From: Rubrivivax sp.
Lineage (GTDB): Bacteria > Pseudomonadota > Gammaproteobacteria > Burkholderiales > Burkholderiaceae_C
Direction: 5' to 3'
Assembly: GCA_030653505.1 (NCBI GenBank)
Contig: JAURZK010000109.1
Span: forward strand, 1-64,000
Length of the DNA stretch: 64,000 nt
Below the pieces are notes generated by a model that searched no databases, was not told the origin of the DNA, and saw nothing but the letters and a program-made list of their open reading frames with translations. Shown in pieces: positions 35,836-43,932 of this stretch (positions within the stretch are counted from its first letter, which is position 1; each line of letters starts with the position of its first letter). The position numbers were made by a program, and so were the translations under genes.

Positions 35836-37128
35836 ATGTCAGACGCCCCACACGCCCACCTTCAGGCGCTCGACCAGCCGCTGCCCGCCGACCTCACCGG
35901 CACGGGCCAGGGTTGGTTCACGCGCTACCGCCGTTACCCCGTGTTCAGCGTGCCCTGGGCGCGCCTGCGCAGCCTGTCCTTCGGCACCGTGGCTTTGCTG
36001 GCGCTGGCGGTGGTGGTGGGCCCGTCGGCGCTGGACGAGCCGCTGGACCGCATCCCCGTGGGCGGTTTTGCGCAACTGGGGATGCAACTGCTGATGCCGC
36101 TGCTGCTCGGCCCCTGGCTGGGCAGCCGCGTGCGCGCGCTGGGCCTGCCCGAGAAACGCGAGTACGCGGCGCTGGTCTCCGCCGTCGTGGCGACGGTACT
36201 GGCGGTGCTGGCCTTCCACCAGTTTGCCGCCGAGCCGATGAAGCAGCGCCTGGCCGAGCTCACCGGCGCGGTCGATGCCAGCGGCCAGCGCAAGCGCGTG
36301 GCGGTGGCCATCGGCGTGATGGTGCGCAACGCCGACGAAGCGGCATCGGCCGCCGCCGTCGGCGCGCCGTCCAGGATGCCCGGCCCAGAAGCCAGGCTCA
36401 CCAACGCCATCGCCAGCATCGCAGTCAGCTTCTGGCTTGGCGGTGGCGCGGCGCTGTGGGGCTGGCGGCGCGAACGTGCCGGCCTGGCCGCGTTGGCGCG
36501 TGAACGTGAACTCGCGCAGGCGCAGGCGCAGCGGCGCGAGGCCGAACTGCGGCTCAGCGTGCTGGCCGCGCAGGTGGAACCGCACTTCCTCTTCAACACC
36601 CTGGCCGGCGTGCGCAGCGCCATCGCCACCGACCCGGCGCGCGCCAGCGAGATGATCGACCGCCTCGTCGACTACCTGCGTGCTGCCATCCCGCGCCTGC
36701 GCAGCAGCGGCGGCAGCGAGGCCTCGCTGGGCGGGCAGCGCGAGATCGTGCGCGCCTACCTGGGCCTGATGGCCGCACGCATGCCACGTCTGCGCTACAC
36801 CATCACGGCCGCGCCCGAACTGCTGGCCGCACCCTGCCCGCCGTTGATGCTGATCTCGCTGGCCGAGAATGCCGTCAAGCACGGTGCCGAGCCCAAGATC
36901 GGCCCGGTGCACATCGAAGTGACGGCGCAACGCAACGCCGCCGGCGGGCTGGACGTGACGGTGGCCGACGACGGCGCCGGCTTCGGCGCCAGCGCAGGCG
37001 GCAGCGGCATCGGCCTGACGAACATACATGAGCGGCTGCGCGAGATGTACGGCGGCCACGCCGCGCTGCTGCTCAAGGCCCGAGCGCAAGGCGGCGTCGC
37101 CGCCACGATCACCCTGCCCCCGGAGTGA
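35836..37128 (+). CDS. LytS-type sensor histidine kinase
   Basis: A 430-residue kinase of the His_kinase (PF06580) family. Three to four membrane helices (about 45-65, 75-95, 110-135 and 190-210) precede a coiled region. The phosphoacceptor motif VEPHFLFNTLAGVRS is near residue 250, and the ATPase part has PPLMLISLAENAVKHGAEP and VADDGAGFG with GSGIGLTNIHERLREMYG. A charged loop (RNADEAASAAAVGAPSRM) between helices may be the sensor. It precedes its LytTR regulator by 24 bp. The signal is unknown. Confidence 0.92.
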   Translation: MSDAPHAHLQALDQPLPADLTGTGQGWFTRYRRYPVFSVPWARLRSLSFGTVALLALAVVVGPSALDEPLDRIPVGGFAQLGMQLLMPLLLGPWLGSRVRALGLPEKREYAALVSAVVATVLAVLAFHQFAAEPMKQRLAELTGAVDASGQRKRVAVAIGVMVRNADEAASAAAVGAPSRMPGPEARLTNAIASIAVSFWLGGGAALWGWRRERAGLAALARERELAQAQAQRREAELRLSVLAAQVEPHFLFNTLAGVRSAIATDPARASEMIDRLVDYLRAAIPRLRSSGGSEASLGGQREIVRAYLGLMAARMPRLRYTITAAPELLAAPCPPLMLISLAENAVKHGAEPKIGPVHIEVTAQRNAAGGLDVTVADDGAGFGASAGGSGIGLTNIHERLREMYGGHAALLLKARAQGGVAATITLPPE

Positions 37129-37152
37129 ACCGGAATACACCCGAGTACAGCC

Positions 37153-37935
37153 ATGTCGAACACCGAGACCGCTGCCCCCACCGCACTGATCGCCGACGAC
37201 GAGGACCTGCCGCGCGCCGAACTGCGCCGCATGCTGAGCCTGGCCTGGCCCGAGCTGCGCGTGGTGGCCGAGTGTGAACACGGCCCGGCCGCGGTCGAGG
37301 CCATCGAGGCGCATGCGCCGCTGGTCGCCTTCCTCGACATCCGCATGCCCGGCTGCAGCGGCCTGGACGTGGCACGCGCCGCCAGCGGGCGCTGCCACAC
37401 CGTCTTCACCACGGCCTACGACAGCCATGCCGTGGCCGCCTTCGAGGCCGGCGCGGGGGACTACCTGCTCAAGCCCATCGCCGCCGACCGCCTGGCGCAG
37501 GCCTGCGCGCGCCTGCGTGAACGCCTGCAGGGCCGCAGCGAGGCGCCCGACCTCGAGGCCCTCGTGCAGCGCCTCGCCGGCCGACTCCACCAGGGCCGCG
37601 AGACTGCACCGCGGCTGCGCTGGCTGAGCGCCAGCGTCGGCGACACCATCAAGATGTTCGCCATCGACGAGGTGCTGTTCTTCCAAAGCGACGAGAAGTA
37701 CACCCGTGTCGTCACCGCCGGCGACGAAGCGCACGTGCGCAAGCCGCTGCGCGAGATCGCCGACGGCCTGGACCCCGAGCACTTCTGGCAGGTGCACCGC
37801 GGCGCCATCGTGCGTGCCAGCGCCATCGCGCGGGCGCAGCGTGACGAACTCGGCCGCATCACGCTGCACCTGCGCCAGCACCGCGAAACGCTGCCGGTGA
37901 GCCAGGCCTGGGCCTGGCGCTTCAAGCCGATGTGA
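37153..37935 (+). CDS. LytTR-family response regulator
   Basis: A 260-residue DNA-binding response regulator. The receiver has acidic residues DDEDLP, phosphoacceptor Asp62 in AFLDIRMPG and Lys in DYLLKPI. The C-terminal LytTR domain (about 155-258) has KMFAIDEVLFFQSDEKYTRVV, VRKPLREIADGLDPEHFWQVHRGAIV and ends with ARAQRDELG and TLPVSQAWAWRF. It pairs with the upstream LytS kinase. A direct repeat upstream of lytS suggests autoregulation. Confidence 0.95.
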   Translation: MSNTETAAPTALIADDEDLPRAELRRMLSLAWPELRVVAECEHGPAAVEAIEAHAPLVAFLDIRMPGCSGLDVARAASGRCHTVFTTAYDSHAVAAFEAGAGDYLLKPIAADRLAQACARLRERLQGRSEAPDLEALVQRLAGRLHQGRETAPRLRWLSASVGDTIKMFAIDEVLFFQSDEKYTRVVTAGDEAHVRKPLREIADGLDPEHFWQVHRGAIVRASAIARAQRDELGRITLHLRQHRETLPVSQAWAWRFKPM

Positions 37936-37987
37936 GAGATTGACACCCGGCAGGCCCGCGGCACGCGCCGCGTGGCAGACTGCCCCG

Positions 37988-39895
37988 ATGTTGGCCCCTG
38001 CAGCGCTGCTGCCACTCCCTGCGAGCCGCTGGCGCGCCCTGCGCGGCCCGCTGGCGGCCGGGTGTGCACTGCTGGCGCTGGCCGCCAGCGCCGCGTGGTT
38101 CGCCTACTGGGTGTCGCTGAACAGCGCCATGCGCGACCTGCAGGACGCTGCCGTGCGCCGGCTGGACAGCGTGGCCGCGACGCTGGACAGCGCACTGGCC
38201 CGCTTCGACTACCTGCCCGCGCTGCTGGAGACCACGCCGGCCGTGATGGACCTGCTGGCCCGCCCCGGTGACCCCGCCCTGCGCGACCAGGCCAACCGCA
38301 CGCTGGTGCGCATCAACGCCATCGCCGGCGCCGACATGCTCTTCGTGCTCGACGCCGGCGGCGACGCCCAGGCCGCAGCCGACTGGGACCAGCCCGCGAT
38401 CACCACGCTGGGCCACAACTACAGCTACCGCCCCTACATGAAGGACGCGCTGGCGTCCGGGCGCGGGCGCTTCTTCGGCGTCGGTGCCACCAGCCGCATC
38501 CCGGGCTACTTCCTGTCCTATGCGCTGAAGGGCAACGAGCGCACGCTGGGCGTGGCCACGGTGAAGGTCAATCTCGACGCCGCCGAGCGCGTGTGGGCCA
38601 CGCTGCCCGGCGACATGCTGGTCAGCGACGAGCGTGGCGTGGTCATCCTCAGCTCGCGGCCGGCATGGCGCTTCCAGGCCCTGCGGCCGCTGACGGCCGA
38701 AGAGCGTGCCGTGGTGGCCGAGGAGAAGCCCTACACCGCCGACCCGGCCGTGCTGCCCTGGGCCGGCGACGGCCCGCTGCAGACCGGCCAGCACATCGTC
38801 GTCGACGGCGCCGTGCACCTGGTCACCGCGCGCGCGCTGCCGACGCAGCGCTGGCACATGCAGGCCCTGGCCCCGATGGCGCCGGCCTACGGCCGCGCCC
38901 GCAACCAGGCCTTGATGGCGGCGCTGGCCGCGGCCGTGGCCGGGCTGCTGTTGATGGCCGCCTGGCAGAGCCGGCGCAACGGCATGCAGAAGCTGGCTAC
39001 GCAGGCGGCGCTGCAGGCCGCGCACGACACGCTGGAAACCCGTGTCGCCGAACGCACGCGCCAGCTGTCGGACGCCAACACCTCGCTGGCCGCGGAGATC
39101 GAGACGCGCAAGGCGGTCGAGCAGAGCCTGCACGCCACGCAGGCCGAACTCGTGCACGCCGCGAAGATGGCGGTGCTGGGGCAGCTCTCGGCGGGCCTGG
39201 CGCACGAACTGAACCAGCCGCTGGCCGCGCTGCGCACGCTGTCTGACAACGCCGTGGTGCTGATGGACAAAGAGCGCCTGCCCGAGACCCGCGGCAACCT
39301 CGAGCGCATCTCGCAGCTCGTCGGCCGCCTGGGCGAGCTGACGCGCCGGCTCAAGACCTTCGCCCACAAGCCCGGCGAAAAACTGGTGCCCACACCGCTG
39401 GCCGCGGCCGTGGCCAACGCACAGGGCCTGCTGGCCGACCGGCTGAAGCGGCTGGACGTGGCCTTCGAGGTGCAGGTCCGGCCCGAGGGCCTGTGTGCGC
39501 TGGCCGACCCTGGCCTGGTCGAACAGGTCCTGGTGAACCTGATGGTCAACGCGCTGGATGCCATGGCCGCGATGGACGCCACCCCCTCGACGCGCCGCTT
39601 GCGCGTGGTGGCCGACCTGCACCCCAACGCGCAGGGCGACCGGGTGCACCTGCAGGTGCAGGACAATGGCCCAGGCATCGCGCCCGAGATGCGAGCCCGC
39701 CTCTTCGAGCCCTTCGCCACCAGCAAGCCCGCGGGCGCCGGGCTGGGCCTGGGGCTGATGATCTCGCAGCGCATCGTGCGCAGCTTCGGCGGCGAGCTCG
39801 ACTTGCGCGAGGCCACCGAGCCCGGCTGGGGCGGCGCCTGTTTTCAGATCGACCTGCCCGCCTGCACGGCCGCCCCCTTCCCCACCACCACCTGA
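37988..39895 (+). CDS. dctB: DctB-type sensor histidine kinase (C4-dicarboxylate sensing)
   Basis: A 635-residue kinase. Two membrane helices (about 27-43 and 305-325) flank a periplasmic double-PAS/Cache sensor containing the DctB pattern NYSYRPYMKDALASGRGRFFGVGATSRIPGYFLSY. The HisKA phosphoacceptor is in LSAGLAHELNQPLAALRTLSDNA near 405, and the ATPase has LMVNALDAM, DNGPGIAPEMRARLFEPFATSK and GLGLGLMIS. It overlaps dctD by one base (TGATG). Characterised DctB proteins sense succinate, fumarate and malate. Confidence 0.93.
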   Translation: MLAPAALLPLPASRWRALRGPLAAGCALLALAASAAWFAYWVSLNSAMRDLQDAAVRRLDSVAATLDSALARFDYLPALLETTPAVMDLLARPGDPALRDQANRTLVRINAIAGADMLFVLDAGGDAQAAADWDQPAITTLGHNYSYRPYMKDALASGRGRFFGVGATSRIPGYFLSYALKGNERTLGVATVKVNLDAAERVWATLPGDMLVSDERGVVILSSRPAWRFQALRPLTAEERAVVAEEKPYTADPAVLPWAGDGPLQTGQHIVVDGAVHLVTARALPTQRWHMQALAPMAPAYGRARNQALMAALAAAVAGLLLMAAWQSRRNGMQKLATQAALQAAHDTLETRVAERTRQLSDANTSLAAEIETRKAVEQSLHATQAELVHAAKMAVLGQLSAGLAHELNQPLAALRTLSDNAVVLMDKERLPETRGNLERISQLVGRLGELTRRLKTFAHKPGEKLVPTPLAAAVANAQGLLADRLKRLDVAFEVQVRPEGLCALADPGLVEQVLVNLMVNALDAMAAMDATPSTRRLRVVADLHPNAQGDRVHLQVQDNGPGIAPEMRARLFEPFATSKPAGAGLGLGLMISQRIVRSFGGELDLREATEPGWGGACFQIDLPACTAAPFPTTT

Positions 39896-41271
39896 TGAGC
39901 AGCCTCAGCACCCCCGAGATCGCCGTCGTGCTCGTCGAAGACGACGAAGACGTGCGCCACGGCACCGCCCAGGCGCTGGAACTGGCGGGGCTGCACGTGC
40001 ACTGCTACGGCAGCGTCGAGGCCGCCCGTCGCAGCGTGGGCCCGAGCGCACCCGTCGTGCTGTTGTGCGACGTCAACCTGCCCGGCATGCACGCCACCGA
40101 CTGGCTGCCCGAGGTGCGCGCGGTGGACGCCGACCTGCCGATGATCCTCGTCACCGGCCACGGCGACATCGCGATGGCCGTGAAGGCACTGCAGCAGGGC
40201 GCCTACGACTTCATCGAGAAACCGGCTTCGTCCGACCGCATCGTCGCCGTGGTGCAGCGCGCGGTGGAAAAGCGCCGCCTGGTGCTGGCGCTGCGCGCCG
40301 CCGACGGCCGCGCCGCGGCGCAGCGGGGCATCGAGGCGGTGATGATCGGCCGCTCGGCGGCCATGCAGGCGCTGCGCCGCACCGTGCTCGACCTGGCCGG
40401 CACCACCGCCGACGTGCTGGTCTACGGCGAGACCGGCAGCGGCAAGGACCTGGTGGCGCGCTGCCTGCACGACTACAGCCCGCGCCGCGCCGGGCCCTTC
40501 GTGCCCATCAACTGCGGCGGCCTGCCCGAGACGCTGGTGGAAAGTGAACTCTTCGGCCACGAGGCCGGCGCCTTCACAGGGGCGCAGAAGGCGCGCGCCG
40601 GCAAGCTCGAGTCCGCCGACCGGGGCACGCTCTTCCTGGACGAGATCGAGAGCATGCCGCTCGCCGTGCAGGTCAAGCTGCTGCGTGTGCTGCAGGAACG
40701 CACGGTGGAACGCCTGGGCTCCAACCGCGCGCTGCCCGTGGACTGCCGCGTGGTGGCGGCCAGCAAGACCGACCTGCTGGTGGCCAGCGAGGATGGCCGC
40801 TTCCGCGCCGACCTGTACTACCGCATCGGCGTGGCCTTCATCCACCTGCCGCCGTTGCGCGAGCGGCGCGAGGACATCGGCATGCTCTTCGAGCACTTCG
40901 CGCTGCTCGCCGCCAGCCGCTACGGCCGCGACCTGCCGGTGCTGCAGCCGGCCCAGCTGGCCGAACTGCTGGCCTACGACTGGCCCGGCAACCTGCGCGA
41001 GCTGGGCAACGTGGCCACGCGTTTCGTGCTTGGGCTGGTCACCGGCCGGCTCACCCCTGGCAGCGGTGGCGCGGCGGCGCCGACCGCCGCGACGCAGTCA
41101 CTGAACGAACAGCTCGACCAGTTCGAACGTGCGCTGATCGCCGACACCCTGCGCCGCCTCGGGGGCGACGTGACCGCCAGTGCGAAGGCGCTGCAACTGC
41201 CCAAGCAGACGCTCTACGACAAGATGAAGCGGCTGCAGGTCCAGGGCGCCGACTACCGCAACGCCGGCTGA
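39895..41271 (+). CDS. dctD: DctD-type sigma-54 activator response regulator
   Basis: A 458-residue NtrC-family activator. Receiver Asp59 is in LLCDVNLPG with Lys in FIEKP; the AAA+ domain carries Walker A GETGSGKD near 180, the sigma-54 loop GAFTGA near 226, Walker B GTLFLDEIESM, and R-finger region RFRADLYYRI; the C-terminal Fis-like helix-turn-helix ends ASAKALQLPKQTLYDKMKRL. It pairs with DctB. A near-consensus sigma-54 promoter precedes frdC 2.6 kb downstream, a plausible target. Confidence 0.95.
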   Translation: MSSLSTPEIAVVLVEDDEDVRHGTAQALELAGLHVHCYGSVEAARRSVGPSAPVVLLCDVNLPGMHATDWLPEVRAVDADLPMILVTGHGDIAMAVKALQQGAYDFIEKPASSDRIVAVVQRAVEKRRLVLALRAADGRAAAQRGIEAVMIGRSAAMQALRRTVLDLAGTTADVLVYGETGSGKDLVARCLHDYSPRRAGPFVPINCGGLPETLVESELFGHEAGAFTGAQKARAGKLESADRGTLFLDEIESMPLAVQVKLLRVLQERTVERLGSNRALPVDCRVVAASKTDLLVASEDGRFRADLYYRIGVAFIHLPPLRERREDIGMLFEHFALLAASRYGRDLPVLQPAQLAELLAYDWPGNLRELGNVATRFVLGLVTGRLTPGSGGAAAPTAATQSLNEQLDQFERALIADTLRRLGGDVTASAKALQLPKQTLYDKMKRLQVQGADYRNAG

Positions 41272-41298
41272 GCGGCCGCGCGCGGCCTGCCATACACC

Positions 41299-43311
41299 TC
41301 AGCCGGGCACGGGGCTGGCCTGCGCCGACGCAGGGTGGGGGACACGCGCCGCGCCGCCGTCACCGGCCCGCACCAGGTCGGCGAGCGTGGCGCTGTAGAT
41401 CACCGTCTGCGGGTCGTCCGGGTCGGCCTTGACGGCAAAGCCGAAGCGGTCGAAGAGCGCACGCATGCGCGGGTTCTCGTTGCGGTAGGTGGTGGCGTGG
41501 TAGGTCTTCGCGCCCATCGCGCCCCAGTCGATCAGCATCTGCATCAGGTGCCTGCCGATGCCCTGGCCGCGCAGGTCGCTGCGGCGCGAGAACGAAACCT
41601 CGTAGGTGCCAGCGTCGTCCATGCGGAAGGCGTGGGCCACGCCGATGATCTCGTCGTCGAGCTCGACGATGAAGGCCGCGTGCTGCCGGTAGTCCAGCGT
41701 GTCGTGGTACAGGCGCGAGAGCCTTGCCGGCGACGTGAGGTAGTCCACCGTGACGGTGCCCATGTAGCGTGTGCGCCGGTCGTCACCGCTCAGGCGGGTG
41801 ATGTAGGCGCCGATGGCTTCGATGTCGTCCTTCGTCGCCGGGCGCAGCAGCGCGTGGCGGCCGTCCTCCAGCGCGATCAGCTGCGCCGGTATCGCGTCCA
41901 CGCCCTGCATCGACGGCAGCGCGCGCGCCTCCTTGGCCAGCAGGCTGCGCCAGTCCGGGTGCGCCACGCCCAGCATCGCGTCGACGCGCTGCGGGTCGTT
42001 GAGGTGGCGCAGGTCGGCCACGCCCTGTTCGGTGACCACCACCACCGGCAGGTCGGCGCCTATCGTGTGGTGCGCGCCCTCGGGGTGCAGCGCCACGATC
42101 TTGCTCTGCTGCGCGCCGTCGCGGCGGTCGACCACGCTGGGCAGCGCGATGATGGCGATGCCGGCCCGCGCCCACGACGCGCCGAGCGCGAAGTCGAACT
42201 GGCCCCCGACGTCGGAGTAATAGTGGTTGGCGATCATCGAGGCACAGACCTCGCCGCTCAGGCTGACCGCCAGCGCGCTGTTGATGCTGGCCATGGCCGG
42301 GTTGTGCTTGATGACCGCCGGGTCGTTGACGATTTCCTGCGGCAGCACCGCGAACGCGGGGTTGTCGTGCATGGTCTCGTAGAGCGCGCGGCTGCCGAGC
42401 ACGAAGCCGACGACGATGCGCTCGCGCAGCGCCGGGCCGTGCGTGTCGCGCACCAGGCCGGCGCGGTAGAGCGCCAGCACGCCGTCGGAGAACAGCTCCG
42501 ACCACACGCCGCGCACCGACACGCCCAGCGCGACGAGTTCGTTCGCCACCGCATTCGGGATCTTGCCTATGCCCAGCTGGATGGTGTGCGGCAGCGCCGT
42601 GCCGCCGGGCTCCGGCGCGGCCCGGCGCAGCAGCGCGACGATGCCGCGGGCGATGGCGCCGGTCTGCGCTTCCTGCGCGGGCGAGGTGGGCGCCATGTGG
42701 TGCTCGCACAGCGGCTCGTCGATCTCGACGACGAGATCGAAGTCAGACAGGTTCATCGCGCAGCCGCTGTCGATGCGCTGCCCGGTGGCGGGGTCATCGA
42801 GGGTGGCGATGTGCCAGCGCGGCATGCGCGCATTGACCATCGCCACCTTGAACAGCGCCTGCCTGACCGGCGCGAAGTCGATGCCCGCGTTCAACCCCAG
42901 CGTCACGCGGCCCTGGGCGTCGGGCGGCGAGGTGTGCGCGAAGGCCACCTGCGGCCGCCAGGGGCCTTCGAACAGCCTGGGCACCTGAGACAGGTTGCAG
43001 CGGATGTTGCGCGCCAGTCCGGCGTTGACCAGCTCGCGCACGCCCGGGCCGATGAACGGCGTGACGATGCCCACGCCGCCCATCACGGCGCGCCGCCAGC
43101 CCGTGGCCGGGCCCAGCGCCAGCACCTGGAAGACATCGACGCCGGCAAAGCGCTGCGGCTGCTCGAAGATCAGGCGTTCGACGGCGTCGATGCGGCCCGC
43201 GTTGCCGGGCAGGTAGCACACCGGCCGGGCACCCTGCACGGCGTGGCGCGCCAGCCGCCGCGTGACGATGTCCAGCGCGGTGTCGAAGGGGGTCGTGCGA
43301 ATTGCGGTCAT
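41299..43311 (-). CDS. Acetyl-CoA hydrolase/transferase fused to a GNAT domain
   Basis: A 670-residue two-domain protein. Residues 1 to about 485 are an acetyl-CoA hydrolase/transferase (CoA-transferase fold) with VTPFIGPGVRELV, AMNLSDFDLVVEIDEP, TIQLGIGKIPNAVANEL, GVWSELFSDGVLALYR and GQFDFALGASWA. Residues about 500-640 are a GNAT acetyltransferase with LRPATKDDIEAIGAYI and the acetyl-CoA loop RSDLRGQGIGRHLMQ. The fusion links CoA-thioester chemistry to protein or small-molecule acetylation. Convergent with dctD across 27 bp that include a GGCCGCGCGCGGCC palindrome. Confidence 0.92.
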   Translation of the reverse strand: MTAIRTTPFDTALDIVTRRLARHAVQGARPVCYLPGNAGRIDAVERLIFEQPQRFAGVDVFQVLALGPATGWRRAVMGGVGIVTPFIGPGVRELVNAGLARNIRCNLSQVPRLFEGPWRPQVAFAHTSPPDAQGRVTLGLNAGIDFAPVRQALFKVAMVNARMPRWHIATLDDPATGQRIDSGCAMNLSDFDLVVEIDEPLCEHHMAPTSPAQEAQTGAIARGIVALLRRAAPEPGGTALPHTIQLGIGKIPNAVANELVALGVSVRGVWSELFSDGVLALYRAGLVRDTHGPALRERIVVGFVLGSRALYETMHDNPAFAVLPQEIVNDPAVIKHNPAMASINSALAVSLSGEVCASMIANHYYSDVGGQFDFALGASWARAGIAIIALPSVVDRRDGAQQSKIVALHPEGAHHTIGADLPVVVVTEQGVADLRHLNDPQRVDAMLGVAHPDWRSLLAKEARALPSMQGVDAIPAQLIALEDGRHALLRPATKDDIEAIGAYITRLSGDDRRTRYMGTVTVDYLTSPARLSRLYHDTLDYRQHAAFIVELDDEIIGVAHAFRMDDAGTYEVSFSRRSDLRGQGIGRHLMQMLIDWGAMGAKTYHATTYRNENPRMRALFDRFGFAVKADPDDPQTVIYSATLADLVRAGDGGAARVPHPASAQASPVPG

Positions 43312-43371
43312 GGGTGGCGCGTCCGGTAGGTGGAAGTGTTCCGTGTAAGCCCAGAGTCAGCCTGGAGGTCA

Positions 43372-43698
43372 ATGCTGCACTGCAACATGATTGCACATTC
43401 CGTACCACTCCAACTGGGGCTCGAGGATCTGCTGGGTGATCTGCATCACGCGCGCCGCACCCGGGACCTGGGTCGCCTGGCCTGGCTGGCCTACTGCGAA
43501 GTCCGTCGCTGGGCGCGCATGGCCGGCGAGCACGCCCTGGCCGAGCACTCGTCGGAGCTCATCACCCACGCGCCGCACACCAGCCGCGAGGCTTTTCTGG
43601 CCGAGGTCGACGAACTGATCTTCGAACTGGAACTGGCACGCCAGCGTGGCCTGGCCACCGCAGCCACCGCGGCCACCGCGGACAGCACGCAGCACTGA
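43372..43698 (+). CDS. Small hypothetical protein upstream of the frd operon
   Basis: A 108-residue, probably helical cytoplasmic protein with conserved-looking segments LEDLLGDLHHARRTRDLGRLAWLAYCEVRRWAR and TSREAFLAEVDELIFELELAR. ATG at 43372 follows GGAGG with a short spacer; the ORF track start at 43330 is GTG and less likely. An Ala/Thr-rich tail ends it. I do not recognise a function. It is divergent from the acetyl-CoA hydrolase gene and is followed by a hairpin, so it is probably not part of the frd transcript. Confidence 0.65.
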   Translation: MLHCNMIAHSVPLQLGLEDLLGDLHHARRTRDLGRLAWLAYCEVRRWARMAGEHALAEHSSELITHAPHTSREAFLAEVDELIFELELARQRGLATAATAATADSTQH

Positions 43699-43707
43699 CA
43701 CGCTGAA

Positions 43708-43726
43708 GCGCCGTCACCCACGGCGC
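43708..43726. terminator. GC-rich hairpin after the small hypothetical gene
   Basis: GCGCCGT-CACCC-ACGGCGC is a perfect 7-bp stem 10 bp after the stop codon. It has no T run, so it may act with Rho or be part of the upstream regulatory region of frd. Confidence 0.45.
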
Positions 43727-43727
43727 A

Positions 43728-43737
43728 CGGAATTCCG
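43728..43737. promoter_or_regulatory. Palindrome CGGAATTCCG, candidate upstream activator site
   Basis: A perfect 10-bp palindrome, within GCACGGAATTCCGGAC, lies 118 bp upstream of the sigma-54 -24 element. Enhancer-binding proteins normally bind dyads 80-200 bp upstream, so this is a candidate DctD site. An A/T-rich tract (about 43818-43838) between it and the promoter could help DNA bending. Confidence 0.35.
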
Positions 43738-43855
43738 GACGACCGGCGCCGCCACCGCCCGGCCGGCCGTGCAGCGGCCGCCACCGCAAACCGGCCTCGG
43801 CTTGCAAGTCACTGTCACCAAAGGACTTTTTTATTTCGCCGTGGCGGGGCGCCGG

Positions 43856-43870
43856 TGGCACGAAGGCTGC
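43856..43870 (+). promoter_or_regulatory. Sigma-54 promoter of the frd-dcuB operon
   Basis: TGGCACG-AAGG-CTGC differs from the sigma-54 consensus TGGCACG-N4-TTGC at one position and keeps the essential GG and GC at correct spacing. Transcription would start near 43882, about 50 bp before the frdC ATG. This also rules out the earlier ORF-track start at 43876. Confidence 0.75.
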
Positions 43871-43932
43871 GATAGGTGAACCAGACAGCAGCGCGGGCAA
43901 GGGGCCTGCGCAGCGCAACGCGAGGTTCACCG

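Noticed and set aside
37966-37988. TGGCAGACTGCC before dctB as a sigma-54 promoter
   Set aside because: The -24 part looks right but the -12 GC is missing and the spacing is wrong.
41274-41287. GGCCGCGCGCGGCC palindrome between dctD and the acetyl-CoA hydrolase
   Set aside because: Short self-complementary GC runs are frequent here and there is no T run; not called as a terminator.
41335-43329. A 664-residue plus-strand ORF opposite the acetyl-CoA hydrolase fusion
   Set aside because: Its composition is Arg/His/Val-rich shadow sequence, while the minus strand shows clear CoA-transferase and GNAT motifs.
43618-43640. TGGCACG inside the small hypothetical gene as a sigma-54 promoter
   Set aside because: No TGC follows at the correct distance, and it lies inside a coding region.
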